Part shown: positions 26,133 through 35,348 of the stretch, one piece after another
How positions within the stretch are numbered: position 1 is the stretch's first letter
How the letters are laid out: each line of letters opens with the position of its first letter
NCBI RefSeq assembly: GCF_030348945.1
Contig: NZ_JAUCEN010000002.1
Location: 3,162,001-3,226,000 of the forward strand
Source of the DNA: Peribacillus sp. ACCC06369
Lineage (GTDB): Bacteria > Bacillota > Bacilli > Bacillales > DSM-1321
Length of the DNA stretch: 64,000 nucleotides
Direction of reading: 5' to 3'
Made by a program: the position numbers and the translations under genes
Notes under the pieces: generated by a model
Databases searched by the model: none
Told to the model about the DNA's origin: nothing
Seen by the model: the letters and a program-made list of their open reading frames with translations, nothing else

Positions 26133-27473
26133 TCACTGGATGTAAGAAACTGTACTTTCATTGAAGAATCGCGGCAAGTATTCTTCATGCGCCTTTAATA
26201 GTTTTTGTAAAACCAATTCAGCTAGATCATCACTTGGAATAAGTGGGTTGATCGTTAAAGCTAATAACGCTTTATCATACGACCCTGTAACAGCTGCCTC
26301 TGCACCTATCCTTTCAAATGATTTGATCTGTTGTATTAAGCCTTGCACTTGTACGGGTAATTTACCCATTGTCAATGGAATTGGTCCATTTTTGGTGACG
26401 ATACAGCTCACTTCGACTGCTGAATCATAATCAATATCAGTAAGCGATCCTTTGTTTTGGACATTTAACACTTGAATGTCTTTTTTATCATTATAAATAG
26501 AAGAAATGACGTTGCACGCTGCATCGCTATAGTAAGCTCCACCGCGTTGCTCTAATTGTGGAGGCTTGATGTCAAGGTTTTCATCTTTGTATAGGTCAAA
26601 CAAACCTTCTTCTAATTTTTTCACGATTTCAGCTCGAGTTTTCCCTGCTTTGAATGCTTCCAGCTCTTCTTCCAAAATCGTTTTTGTTTTGTAATAATAG
26701 CGATGGTACGGGCAAGGCACCACACCTAAAGATTTCAAAAATCTTCTATTCCAAGCCAGAGGAGCAATATTCTTCATCGTCATCTGAATTTTTGGATTAC
26801 CCAGCATTTCAAGCACTTTATCTGTTACTTCTTGATCATCAACAAACACATGCATCCCGTATACCAAGTGGTTTAACCCAGCGAAATCTATGTGCACTCT
26901 CTTCATTTCAACACCCAGCATGTTAGAAATGGACATATGCATATTAAAAGGTACATTGCATACCCCAATGACTTTTTTATGCTTGCTGTAGCGAAGAAGG
27001 GCTTCGGTTACCATCCCCGCTGGGTTCGTGAAATTAATTAACCATGCATCAGGGCATAGCTCTTGCATTTCTTCTGCAATTTCCAGAAGAATGGGGATTG
27101 TTCGTAATGCTTTGGACAATCCACCTGCGCCATTCGTTTCTTGACCAATCAATCCAAGTTCCAAGGGAATACGCTCGTCCTTGATTCGTGCATCAAGTAA
27201 TCCCACTCTCATTTGCGTTGTGACAAAATCAGCATTTTGCAAGGCTTGACGGCGGTCTAATGTTAAATGTATTTCCATTGGAATCCCTGCTTTTTCAACC
27301 ATTCGCCTTGCCAAGGTTCCTACAATCTCAAGTTTTTCTTTTCCTGCTTCAATATCCACTAGCCACAGTTCCCTAATAGGTAACTCATCAAATCGTTTAA
27401 TAAAACCTTCGATTAATTCTGGTGTATAACTGGACCCTCCACCAATTGTGGCAATTTTTACCCCTTTGTTCAT
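26133..27473 (-). CDS. GH4-family 6-phospho-beta-glucosidase-like enzyme
   Basis: A 446-residue glycosidase of family GH4, which uses NAD+ and Mn2+ in a redox-elimination mechanism. The NAD loop is IATIGGGSSYTPELIEGF. NFTNPAGMVTEAL, VCNVPFNMH (the metal-binding Cys of GH4) and HIDFAGLNHLVYG follow in the expected order. The usual substrate is a 6-phospho-beta-glucoside such as cellobiose-6P. In an amino-sugar operon it could act on chitobiose-6P or a related disaccharide, which is inference. A first ATG at 27479 is too close to TAGGAGA, so the ATG at 27473 is the likely start. Confidence 0.88.
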   Translation of the reverse strand: MNKGVKIATIGGGSSYTPELIEGFIKRFDELPIRELWLVDIEAGKEKLEIVGTLARRMVEKAGIPMEIHLTLDRRQALQNADFVTTQMRVGLLDARIKDERIPLELGLIGQETNGAGGLSKALRTIPILLEIAEEMQELCPDAWLINFTNPAGMVTEALLRYSKHKKVIGVCNVPFNMHMSISNMLGVEMKRVHIDFAGLNHLVYGMHVFVDDQEVTDKVLEMLGNPKIQMTMKNIAPLAWNRRFLKSLGVVPCPYHRYYYKTKTILEEELEAFKAGKTRAEIVKKLEEGLFDLYKDENLDIKPPQLEQRGGAYYSDAACNVISSIYNDKKDIQVLNVQNKGSLTDIDYDSAVEVSCIVTKNGPIPLTMGKLPVQVQGLIQQIKSFERIGAEAAVTGSYDKALLALTINPLIPSDDLAELVLQKLLKAHEEYLPRFFNESTVSYIQ

Positions 27474-27529
27474 TTCCATTCTCCTAACACCTCATGCGTA
27501 AGCATTTATTTCATATCGGCCATTTTCAT

Positions 27530-27814
27530 TTATTTATAGATAATTGCATAACAGACCAGTGCGCTTACCGCAAATAAAGACAAGAACAATAGTGATGCTT
27601 GTTTCTTGTTTTTAAACTTACCTTCAACAAAACAAACAACCATCGTCAATCCTGCGCTTATGGCAAAGGTATTTCCTAGGTACAGTGATAATTGTTTATC
27701 TATCTCCAAAGCATTCATTAATGTGTTAAAGATAAAATTAAAAACAAGAATAAAGCTAAAAAATAGAAAGGCACTTTTGTAACTAAAAAAGTGAATTCTG
27801 GATGTTGAATTCAT
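27530..27814 (-). CDS. Small membrane protein of unknown function in the PTS operon
   Basis: A 94-residue protein with three predicted hydrophobic segments (SAFLFFSFILVFNFIFNTL, LYLGNTFAISAGLTMVVCFV and ASLLFLSLFAVSALVCYAII) separated by short charged loops (NKKQ). I do not recognise a family. GGGAGG lies seven bases before the ATG at 27814, and an upstream in-frame start at 27835 is less likely. It sits between the PTS IIC gene and the GH4 gene on the same strand, so it is cotranscribed. It may assist the permease or be an unrelated passenger. Confidence 0.72.
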   Translation of the reverse strand: MNSTSRIHFFSYKSAFLFFSFILVFNFIFNTLMNALEIDKQLSLYLGNTFAISAGLTMVVCFVEGKFKNKKQASLLFLSLFAVSALVCYAIIYK

Positions 27815-27891
27815 GCCCTTTCCTCCCTCTAACAATTATTTTAAAGGGAGTTTGGAGCTTTTAGTCCCAAACTCCCCCTTTTAAAAATTCC

Positions 27892-29181
27892 TTATAAAGC
27901 GATATTTTTATTTTCTGTCGTTTCTACCATGTTTTCCTGCGCCAAAAGCTTTTTGTCGTACATTTTGAAGAATGGCAGATAAATAATGACGGAAATTGTT
28001 AAATTAAGCATCACGAGAACAATGGCCCTCCAATCACCGCCTGTTGAAAGGTAGGCACCTATTGGAGCAGGCAATGTCCAGGGAACCATTACATAAGTAG
28101 GGTTCACCAGCCCAACGGACGTTGCTACATATGCAAGTGTCGCACCAATTAGCGGTGTTATGATAAATGGAATGATCAATATTGGATTCAATACAATAGG
28201 CATCCCAAAAATAACAGGTTCATTGATGTTAAAAATGCTTGGAACAATTGTTGCTTTCCCCATCGCTTTACTATAGGTAGACTTTGCCGTCAAGAGCATC
28301 GCAATTACTAAACCCAATGTTGCACCAGAGCCACCAATCCAAATAAACCATTGGAAGAATGTTTCAGGAGCTATGTGGGGAATTGTCTTCCCAGCTGCAA
28401 CTGCTGCTGAGTTATTCGCTAAGTACACTTCCCAAACTGGACGAGCAACGGCACCTACCACTGATACGCCATGAATACCAAATGACCAGAAGAATGTAAT
28501 CAAAAACACTGGGATTAATACACCTGGCAAGGTATCGCCTGCACTGATGAGTGGTGCAACCGCTTTATCAACAAGTGAATGTAAATCAACAGCAAAAACG
28601 ACTGTAATCAAGGTCATGACAAGCAGTACAATTGTAACTGGTATTAATGCTTCAAATGACCGGGCTACTGAAGTTGGAACAGAATCCGGCATTTTAATTG
28701 TGATATTTTTGGTCTTACATAGACGTAAAATTTCGACTGCAAAAATGGATACGAGCATTCCTACAAAAAGGCCATGGCCTCCGAGATTTGTCATTGGCAA
28801 AACAAACCCCACACCATCCATCATTTTTACTCCTATTGTGAACAAGAAGGCTGCCAATGATAGTAAACCTCCAGATAGGGGATCAAGTTTATAGCTTTGA
28901 GATAAACTGTAGCCTATACCAAAAGTAATATATAGAGTCATGATAAACATCGTTAATCGATATGGTATTAAAATTTCAGCTATGTGTTTTGCAGCCCATT
29001 CACCTACTGCACTATCTGCTGCAACTGGCGGGAATGCAATGATCAAAAATAAACTCCCAAAGATAATGAACGGTAACGCAGAAACCACACCATCGCGAAT
29101 TGCGCGTAAATGTTTTTGCTCAGACAATTTCGCCATGGGGGTTGAAAGATTATTTTCTAAAAAAGCTACAAACTTGTCCAT
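27892..29181 (-). CDS. PTS lactose/cellobiose-family IIC permease
   Basis: A 429-residue integral membrane permease of the lactose/cellobiose/chitobiose PTS class (CelB/ChbC-like). It has about 10 hydrophobic segments, the early RDGVVSALPFIIFGSLFLI, and the late NINEPVIFGMPIVLNPIL. The latter N-x-N-E-P-V-I-F-G-x-P loop forms the sugar site in the ChbC structure. It imports and phosphorylates a beta-linked disaccharide with the partner IIB and IIA. AAAGGGG precedes the ATG. In this locus MurNAc-GlcNAc or chitobiose are the obvious candidates, since no MurP-type glucose-family permease is present. Confidence 0.92.
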   Translation of the reverse strand: MDKFVAFLENNLSTPMAKLSEQKHLRAIRDGVVSALPFIIFGSLFLIIAFPPVAADSAVGEWAAKHIAEILIPYRLTMFIMTLYITFGIGYSLSQSYKLDPLSGGLLSLAAFLFTIGVKMMDGVGFVLPMTNLGGHGLFVGMLVSIFAVEILRLCKTKNITIKMPDSVPTSVARSFEALIPVTIVLLVMTLITVVFAVDLHSLVDKAVAPLISAGDTLPGVLIPVFLITFFWSFGIHGVSVVGAVARPVWEVYLANNSAAVAAGKTIPHIAPETFFQWFIWIGGSGATLGLVIAMLLTAKSTYSKAMGKATIVPSIFNINEPVIFGMPIVLNPILIIPFIITPLIGATLAYVATSVGLVNPTYVMVPWTLPAPIGAYLSTGGDWRAIVLVMLNLTISVIIYLPFFKMYDKKLLAQENMVETTENKNIAL

Positions 29182-29231
29182 TCGTCGTTTTCCCCTTTTA
29201 CGTTTGATTGAAAAGAAATAGAGTTAGATTA

Positions 29232-29537
29232 TTATTTTGCTAGTTCTGTTACAAGTTTTAGTAGCTTAGGTCCACCAAGAGGACTGTAAGCTTGAGCTGG
29301 AATGGCTTCACATGGAACACCAGCTTCATCGGCAGATGCCTTAAAGCCATCGAAACGATGTTTGACTTGTGGAGCTACCATTGCCACATCCCAGCCGTTA
29401 CGTACTTCTGCATCAAATTCTTGAGTTCCGACTGCCAATACTTCGATATTTACACCCTGTTTTTCCCCTTCTTTTTTTAAAGCGCTTACAACGATAGCGC
29501 TTGACATTCCACCTGAACATACGAATAATACCTTCAT
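29232..29537 (-). CDS. PTS lactose/cellobiose-family IIB component
   Basis: A 101-residue cytosolic IIB protein. The phosphorylated cysteine is Cys7 in MKVLFVCSGGMSSAIVV, the P-loop-like motif of the lactose/chitobiose class. It takes phosphate from the IIA histidine and gives it to the sugar in IIC. The ATG at 29537 has GGAGG eight bases before it, better than the earlier in-frame start at 29552. It follows murQ by 40 bases in the operon. Confidence 0.92.
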   Translation of the reverse strand: MKVLFVCSGGMSSAIVVSALKKEGEKQGVNIEVLAVGTQEFDAEVRNGWDVAMVAPQVKHRFDGFKASADEAGVPCEAIPAQAYSPLGGPKLLKLVTELAK

Positions 29538-29577
29538 TATTTGTTCCTCCAATTTTTTATTTTTATATTAAAAAGCG

Positions 29578-30462
29578 TTAAATCGTTTTTCTTATGAAAC
29601 CATGTGCCTTTTCTAAACGATTTGATGCTTCTTTATATGAAACATTCGTTAAAATCATGACAATTGCAATTTTAGGCTGATCATGTGCCTTTTCTAAAAA
29701 TTCATCTGCAACTTCATAACTACAGTCAGTAGCGTCCATGATAATACGTTTTGCACGTTCAACCAGCTTTTCATTTGTTAACTGTAAATCCACCATTAAA
29801 TTCCCATAAACCTTTCCCACTCCAACCATTGAAGCTGTTGAAAGCATGTTGCATACTAACTTTTGAGATGTTCCAGCTTTTAAACGTGTCGAACCTGTCA
29901 GGACTTCAGGCCCGTTTACTACTTCAATCGCAACTTTTGCAATTTTCCCTATCTCTGAACCTTTGTTACAGCTTATAGACACTGTTCCTGCACCAACTCG
30001 ATTGGCATATTCCAAGCCTGCAATAACATATGGAGTGCGTCCACTGGCCGCAATTCCTACTACAACGTCCTTGTTCGTCAATTCGATTTTCTTTAAATCT
30101 TCAGGACCTAATTCAAAACTGTCTTCTGCACCTTCAACCGCTTTAATGAAAGCCTTTTCCCCGCCAGCTATAAGACCCACTACTTCGCTTGGATCGGTAT
30201 TGAATGTTGGGGGACATTCCACTGCATCCAATAAACCGATGCGCCCACTTGTACCTGCACCCATGTAAATTAATCTGCCATTTTTATTCATAGCTGCAAC
30301 GATCATCTCCACTGCTTTGGAAATTTGCGGAAGTTCTTTTTTTACACAATGGGCAACTTTTATGTCTTCTTCGTTCATCACCTCTAACAATTCAAGTGTA
30401 TTCATTTCATCTAAACTCATGGTCTTTTCATTACGACGCTCTGTCGTTAAATGTCCTAGCAT
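29578..30462 (-). CDS. murQ: N-acetylmuramic acid 6-phosphate etherase
   Basis: A 294-residue MurQ. It removes the lactyl ether from MurNAc-6P, giving GlcNAc-6P and D-lactate, the committed step of MurNAc use. The SIS fold signature is clear: YMGAGTSGRIGLLDAVECPP, FNTDPSEVVGLIAGG, GIAASGRTPYVIAGL and GSTRLKAGTSQKL. The ATG at 30462 (MLGHLTTERRN) has AAGGA eight bases ahead, and an ATG at 30471 is too close to it. MurQ is the first gene of the operon, right behind the promoter and palindrome at 30515-30549. Confidence 0.95.
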   Translation of the reverse strand: MLGHLTTERRNEKTMSLDEMNTLELLEVMNEEDIKVAHCVKKELPQISKAVEMIVAAMNKNGRLIYMGAGTSGRIGLLDAVECPPTFNTDPSEVVGLIAGGEKAFIKAVEGAEDSFELGPEDLKKIELTNKDVVVGIAASGRTPYVIAGLEYANRVGAGTVSISCNKGSEIGKIAKVAIEVVNGPEVLTGSTRLKAGTSQKLVCNMLSTASMVGVGKVYGNLMVDLQLTNEKLVERAKRIIMDATDCSYEVADEFLEKAHDQPKIAIVMILTNVSYKEASNRLEKAHGFIRKTI

Positions 30463-30514
30463 ACAAATCATCCTTTTTTTATTCAGTGGTGAAAGTGGTG
30501 AAACTTTTTTTGCT

Positions 30515-30549
30515 ATAGTGAATATATCACTATTAAAATTTTATTTCAA
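30515..30549 (-). promoter_or_regulatory. Promoter and operator of the murQ-PTS operon
   Basis: On the minus strand TTGAAA (30549-30544) and TATATT (30526-30521) are 17 bases apart, a good SigA promoter. A palindrome ATAGTGA-5-TCACTAT (30515-30533) covers the -10 box, so a bound repressor would block the polymerase. The MurR/RpiR protein or the NagR-like protein of this operon are the candidates. Two direct copies of AGTGGTGAA lie downstream at 30485-30503. Confidence 0.65.
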
Positions 30550-30722
30550 TATTGTGTATACATTTTTAAAAATTAATTTTAAAATAAACGTAGATACATA
30601 AATGATTTATAACTTTCTACTAAAAATGTAAACCGGTTGGCTATTTCATGAATCCTATGATTCTTTTATTGATTAGACATAATCTCCATTCTGATTGGTG
30701 ACAATTTGATATATTCTTTATT

Positions 30723-30736
30723 TGTTAACGCTTACA
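30723..30736. promoter_or_regulatory. Catabolite-responsive element (cre)
   Basis: TGTTAACGCTTACA differs from the CcpA consensus TGWAANCGNTNWCA at one position. It lies 47 bases before the GHL10 gene and about 175 bases upstream of the murQ promoter. Glucose repression of the salvage locus, at least of GHL10 and anmK, is therefore likely. The rest of the gap 30550-30782 holds no gene. Confidence 0.65.
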
Positions 30737-30782
30737 AATAATTAAATATAAATATTAGTAATGAAATGAGGTTGTATTATTG

Positions 30783-32393
30783 ATGAATGAAAGAGTTACA
30801 AAGAGAAAATTAGGTTCATTGGCGCTAGCCGCTTTGGTGGGAGGATCGCTTATCCTTCCATCTGACTTGATTGCAAATGCAGAATCAGGGACTATCCCTC
30901 AGCAAACGACTTATATAAAACAGGAACTGCGCGCAACTTGGATTGCAAGTGTGTTAAATATTGACTGGCCGTCCAAACCTGGTTTATCCGTATCAGCACA
31001 GAAAGAAGAATTCATAAAATATTTGGATGAACAAAAAGCAATGGGCATGAATGCTGTCGTTATGCAAATCAAACCCACTGCAGATGCTTTTTATCCTTCT
31101 GAATACGGTCTCTGGTCAAAATATTTAACAGGAGTCCAAGGAAAAGATCCTGGGTACGACCCTCTTGCATTCATGGTTGAAGCAGCACATGAGCGTAATA
31201 TGGAATTTCATGCGTGGTTTAATCCATACCGCATAACCATGCCTTTAGGTAAAACAGCTGAAATATCGGATATTGATAATCTTCCAGAATCCCATCCTGC
31301 TAGAAAGCACCCGGATTGGGTCATACCATATGGACAACAATTGTACTTTAACCCAGGCATTCCTGGCGTACAGCGGTTTGTAATCGATGGAATAATGGAA
31401 GTTGTTAAGAATTATGATATCGATGCAGTTCATATGGACGATTATTTCTATCCTTACAAGATTGCAGGAGTACCTTTCCCGGATGAACATTCCTATCAAA
31501 AATATGGAGCAGACAAATTTACAAATATAGAAGATTGGCGCAGGGATAATGTAAATAACCTTGTTAAGCATATAAATGAAGAAATCAAGGCAGAAAAGTC
31601 ATATGTGAAGTTTGGTATTAGTCCATTTGGAGTTTGGCGCAACAAAGCAGTTGATCCCACAGGGTCTGACACTGCTGCCGGGCAAACGAATTACGATGAT
31701 TTATATGCAGATACCAGAACGTGGATCAATAATGGATACATTGATTATATTGCTCCCCAATTATATTGGAATATAGGATTGCCAGTAGCTGACTATGCCA
31801 AACTTCTTGATTGGTGGACAAAAGAAGTCGAAGGTAAAAATGTTCAACTCTATATTGGACAAGGAGACTATAAAATTAATACAGAGTCCAATGGTGTACA
31901 AAACTGGTTCAATCCTGAAGAAATGCCCAACCAGTTAAAACTGAATCGAACATATGAGGAATTTGATGGAAGCATGCATTTCAGTGCCAAAGATTTACGG
32001 AAAAACCCCCTTGGGATAGCAGATCGCTTAAGCGAGGATATTTATAAACATCCCGCATTGGTTCCGGCCATGCCTTGGATTGATGATCATGCTCCAAAAG
32101 CTCCAAAGGTAATCAAGGCAACACAAGCAGGAGATGGAATACAATTTGAAATTAACGATCACAAGCAATCGGATGCATCCTATTATGCCATTTATCGTTT
32201 TGATGGAGAGAAAAAAGGAAGTATAGAAGACTCAACGAATTTACTGGCTACCGTGCATAAAGAGAAAAACCGTCAATTATTTAATGATGGGACTGTAGTA
32301 AAAGGAAAGACTTACACATATGTTGTTACTGCCTTGGACCGAACCCATAATGAAAGCAAACAAACTAAACAGATTAAAATAAAAGTAAAATAA
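30783..32393 (+). CDS. Secreted GHL10 (DUF187/YngK-like) glycoside-hydrolase-like protein
   Basis: A 536-residue exported protein. Residues 1 to about 34 form a signal peptide (KRKLGSLALAALVGGSLIL followed by an ANA-type cleavage site). The GHL10 TIM barrel spans about 45-370. Visible motifs are ELRATWIASVLNIDWPSK, AVVMQIKPTADAFYPSE, DAVHMDDYFYPYKI and YIDYIAPQLYWN. A fibronectin-like C-terminal domain (about 440-536) follows. YngK-like proteins are thought to be glycosidases, but their substrate is unsettled. Divergence from a MurNAc salvage operon and linkage to anmK suggest a role at the cell wall. GAGG lies before the ATG. Confidence 0.85.
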   Translation: MNERVTKRKLGSLALAALVGGSLILPSDLIANAESGTIPQQTTYIKQELRATWIASVLNIDWPSKPGLSVSAQKEEFIKYLDEQKAMGMNAVVMQIKPTADAFYPSEYGLWSKYLTGVQGKDPGYDPLAFMVEAAHERNMEFHAWFNPYRITMPLGKTAEISDIDNLPESHPARKHPDWVIPYGQQLYFNPGIPGVQRFVIDGIMEVVKNYDIDAVHMDDYFYPYKIAGVPFPDEHSYQKYGADKFTNIEDWRRDNVNNLVKHINEEIKAEKSYVKFGISPFGVWRNKAVDPTGSDTAAGQTNYDDLYADTRTWINNGYIDYIAPQLYWNIGLPVADYAKLLDWWTKEVEGKNVQLYIGQGDYKINTESNGVQNWFNPEEMPNQLKLNRTYEEFDGSMHFSAKDLRKNPLGIADRLSEDIYKHPALVPAMPWIDDHAPKAPKVIKATQAGDGIQFEINDHKQSDASYYAIYRFDGEKKGSIEDSTNLLATVHKEKNRQLFNDGTVVKGKTYTYVVTALDRTHNESKQTKQIKIKVK

Positions 32394-32531
32394 TCATCAA
32401 GCATGTAAGTGAATAATGACGTAAGGTATGCATGAATAACGTGCAGGAATGGTCTTATCTTTAGTATCATTTGCTGTTGCAAAAAATCACAAATCAGGAT
32501 TATAAAAGTCAATTAAAGTAGGTGGAAGACT

Positions 32532-33695
32532 ATGTACATAGTAGGGTTAATGTCCGGAACATCACTGGATGGAATTGATGCCGCACTTGTTCGGGTGGAT
32601 TATAGTGGACTAGAGACTGAAATGGAAATGATTGAGTTCATAACATACCCTTTTCCAAAAGATGTTGAAAAAGAAATTATGCAGTCTTTATCGGTAGACA
32701 CGTCCAATGTGCAGTTAATTTGCAGTTTGAATTTTAAATTAGGAAAATTATTTGCCAATGCAGTAAAGGAAGTTTGTCTTAAAGCTGGATTTCCCATTAA
32801 TAAACTGGATCTTATTGGATCCCATGGACAAACCATATACCACCAGCCTATACAAGAACAAAATTGGATTCCCTCCACGTTGCAAATTGGGGAAGCTGCA
32901 GTGATAGCTCATGATACAAACACTCCTGTTATATCTAACTTCCGTACGATGGACATGGCTGCAGGAGGACAAGGAGCTCCGCTTGTTCCTTTTACCGAAT
33001 ATATTCTTTATAGAAGCGAAACGAAGGGAAGATTACTTCAAAACATAGGGGGCATTGGAAATGTAACCGTCTTACCCAAGCAAGCATCTCTGGATGACAT
33101 GTATGCTTTTGATACAGGGCCAGGGAATATGATCATTGATGAAGTATGCCGACAATTGTTCCATGTAAAATATGATGAAGGTGGTAAAATAGCTAAACAA
33201 GGACAAATTAATGACGAACTTTTATCTTATTGCATCAGTCATCCTTATATTATGAGCCCTCCACCAAAATCAACCGGCAGAGAATTGTTTGGCAAGCAAT
33301 ATGTTGTAAAACTATTAAAGATGTTTGAATCACTTCCAAGCCAAGATATTTTAGCAACCGTAACGATGTTCACAGCAAAGTCTATTGTGGAAAATTATCG
33401 AAATTTCATCTTTCCTAAAACCAATATAGAAGAAGTGATTATTGGCGGCGGTGGCAGCTACAATAAAACGTTATTAAATATGATCCAATCATTACTTGGA
33501 AATTCCATTCAAGTCTTGACTCAAGAAGAGTTGGGATACTCTTCTGAAGCAAAAGAAGCGGTGGCCTTTGCGCTACTTGCAAATGAGACTTTTCATGGTC
33601 ATGCAAGTAACGTTCCCAAGGCTACCGGCGCTAACATCGATGTCATCCTTGGAAACATGACCTTCCCTCCTTCAACACATCGAATTAAGAAGTAA
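32532..33695 (+). CDS. anmK: Anhydro-N-acetylmuramic acid kinase
   Basis: A 387-residue AnmK. It hydrolyses the 1,6-anhydro bond of anhMurNAc and phosphorylates O6, giving MurNAc-6P, the MurQ substrate. The N-terminal [20 protein letters not shown] is the family signature. [52 protein letters not shown] and [12 protein letters not shown] follow in order. AAGTAGGTGG precedes the ATG. It lies 138 bases after the GHL10 gene and ahead of a strong terminator. It implies that anhydro-muropeptides, which are products of lytic transglycosylases, are salvaged too. Confidence 0.94.
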   Translation: MYIVGLMSGTSLDGIDAALVRVDYSGLETEMEMIEFITYPFPKDVEKEIMQSLSVDTSNVQLICSLNFKLGKLFANAVKEVCLKAGFPINKLDLIGSHGQTIYHQPIQEQNWIPSTLQIGEAAVIAHDTNTPVISNFRTMDMAAGGQGAPLVPFTEYILYRSETKGRLLQNIGGIGNVTVLPKQASLDDMYAFDTGPGNMIIDEVCRQLFHVKYDEGGKIAKQGQINDELLSYCISHPYIMSPPPKSTGRELFGKQYVVKLLKMFESLPSQDILATVTMFTAKSIVENYRNFIFPKTNIEEVIIGGGGSYNKTLLNMIQSLLGNSIQVLTQEELGYSSEAKEAVAFALLANETFHGHASNVPKATGANIDVILGNMTFPPSTHRIKK

Positions 33696-33821
33696 ACATA
33701 TTACAATATTATATTGGGAAGCAGATATATGAAGAAAAACAACGTTATCCTAAATGGATTGCAACTCAAATTTATATAACTTTTTCACAATTGTATAAGG
33801 TAAAAAGCTTATTAACTATTG

Positions 33822-33870
33822 AAAAAGAGTAAAAGGCACATCGATATTTGATGTGCCTTTTACTCTTTTT
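33822..33870. terminator. Strong bidirectional terminator after anmK
   Basis: Perfect 21-bp arms (33822-33842 and 33850-33870) around a 7-base loop, with A-rich start and T-rich end. It serves anmK on the plus strand and the convergent aldehyde dehydrogenase operon on the minus strand. Confidence 0.95.
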
Positions 33871-33908
33871 TTGAATGCCTGAAGAATCAGGCGAACTCTT
33901 CTATTTAT

Positions 33909-35348
33909 TTAATTGCCAAGCATAAGAGATACATACTTCACTTCTAAATATTCATCCATGCCGAAGTGTCCCCCTTCTCTACCTAAGCCACTTTCCTTCA
34001 TCCCGCCAAATGGTGCTTGGGCAGTGGATGGGGCACTGTCATTAATACCGACAATTCCATATTCAAGACCATCCGAATAAGTAACTGCTTTATTTAATGA
34101 CTCCGTATACACATAAGCTGCCAAGCCAAAGTTTGTGTTATTGGCTCGATCTATCGCTTCTTGATCGGTTTTAAATGTACTGACAGGGGCAATTGGCCCA
34201 AACGTTTCTTCCTGCATGCACAGCATATCATCCGTTACTTTGGAAAGAATTACTGGTGCGATAAAATAACCTTGTTTTTCTTCGAATTTGGAGGTTTTAT
34301 GGATGAAAGCTCCTTTACTTTTAGCATCCTCCAATTGAAGCTGGACTTTTTTTACTGCGGCTCCATCTATCAGGGGACCAAGATCGGTTCCATCCATTCC
34401 ATTTCCAACCTTCAAGGTTAAAACAGCTTCTTCAAAAGCTTGTAAAAATGGCTGCTCGATCGTCTCATGGACGAAAATTCGGTTCGCACAAATACATGTT
34501 TGTCCGGCATTCCTGAATTTCGATTGAATCAAACCTTTTACGGCTTCTTCGATATTCGCATCTTCAGCAATGATGAACGGAGCCAATCCACCGAGTTCAA
34601 GCGAGACTTTTTTAACAGTTTCCGCCGCCTTTTTCATTAGATGTTTCCCTACAGGAGTGGAGCCAGTGAATGTAATCTTTTTTACACGTGAATCATTCAT
34701 CCACACGTCAGACACATCTCCCGGTTTTTGGGTTGTTACAATATTTATTACGCCGTCTGGAATGCCTGCTTCATGGGCACTTTCAACTAACAGCAAAGCG
34801 GTCAAAGGCGTTTGTTCTGCGGGTTTGATGACGACGGTACATCCCGCAGCAAGGGCTGGCGCAACTTTCCTCGTGATCATTGCAGCCGGAAAATTCCATG
34901 GGGTAATGGCAGCAACGACACCCACCGCCTGCTTTTGCACTAAAATACGCTTTGAAGCAACGGAGGCTGGTATGATTTCCCCGTAGTTACGCTTTGCTTC
35001 TTCAGCAAACCATTTCACGAAACTTGAAGCATATTTCATTTCACCTTTTGCCTCGGCCAATGGCTTTCCTTGTTCCAGTGTCATGATTGTCGCGATTTCA
35101 TCCAGCCTGTTCTCAATGATTGTGTACCACTTCTCAAGTAATTCCGCCCTATGATAAGCACTTGTTTTCGACCAAGTCAGAAAGGCAGCCTGAGCTGCAT
35201 CCACAGCTGCCTTTGCCTCTTTTTCATTAGCGTCCGGAACATAGCCAACAGGCTCCAGTGTTGCTGGATTTTCTACTACAAAATGGTGTTCTGTATGAAT
35301 GCGTTCGCCGTTAATATAAATTGGCCATTTTTCCACTACTTTTTTCAT
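33909..35348 (-). CDS. NAD(P)-dependent succinate-semialdehyde dehydrogenase-type aldehyde dehydrogenase
   Basis: A 479-residue ALDH of the GabD type. Catalytic residues are the Glu of KKVSLELGGLAPFI and the Cys of FRNAGQTCICANRI. ITPWNFPAAMITRKVAPAL and FTGSTPVGK are the cofactor loops. It would oxidise succinate semialdehyde or a similar omega-carboxy aldehyde to the acid. The ATG overlaps the stop of the permease gene (ATGA), so it is translationally coupled. It is the last gene of a sigma-54-controlled unit with an iron alcohol dehydrogenase. Together they could turn an alcohol such as 4-hydroxybutyrate into succinate, which is an inference. Confidence 0.87.
   Translation of the reverse strand: MKKVVEKWPIYINGERIHTEHHFVVENPATLEPVGYVPDANEKEAKAAVDAAQAAFLTWSKTSAYHRAELLEKWYTIIENRLDEIATIMTLEQGKPLAEAKGEMKYASSFVKWFAEEAKRNYGEIIPASVASKRILVQKQAVGVVAAITPWNFPAAMITRKVAPALAAGCTVVIKPAEQTPLTALLLVESAHEAGIPDGVINIVTTQKPGDVSDVWMNDSRVKKITFTGSTPVGKHLMKKAAETVKKVSLELGGLAPFIIAEDANIEEAVKGLIQSKFRNAGQTCICANRIFVHETIEQPFLQAFEEAVLTLKVGNGMDGTDLGPLIDGAAVKKVQLQLEDAKSKGAFIHKTSKFEEKQGYFIAPVILSKVTDDMLCMQEETFGPIAPVSTFKTDQEAIDRANNTNFGLAAYVYTESLNKAVTYSDGLEYGIVGINDSAPSTAQAPFGGMKESGLGREGGHFGMDEYLEVKYVSLMLGN

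Noticed and set aside
30620..30645. AACCGGTT-centred sequence tested as a second cre
   Set aside because: The central CG is misplaced relative to the flanking TGTAAA, so it does not fit the CcpA consensus.
34570..34986. 138-codon frame opposite the aldehyde dehydrogenase
   Set aside because: Antisense shadow of a strongly conserved gene.
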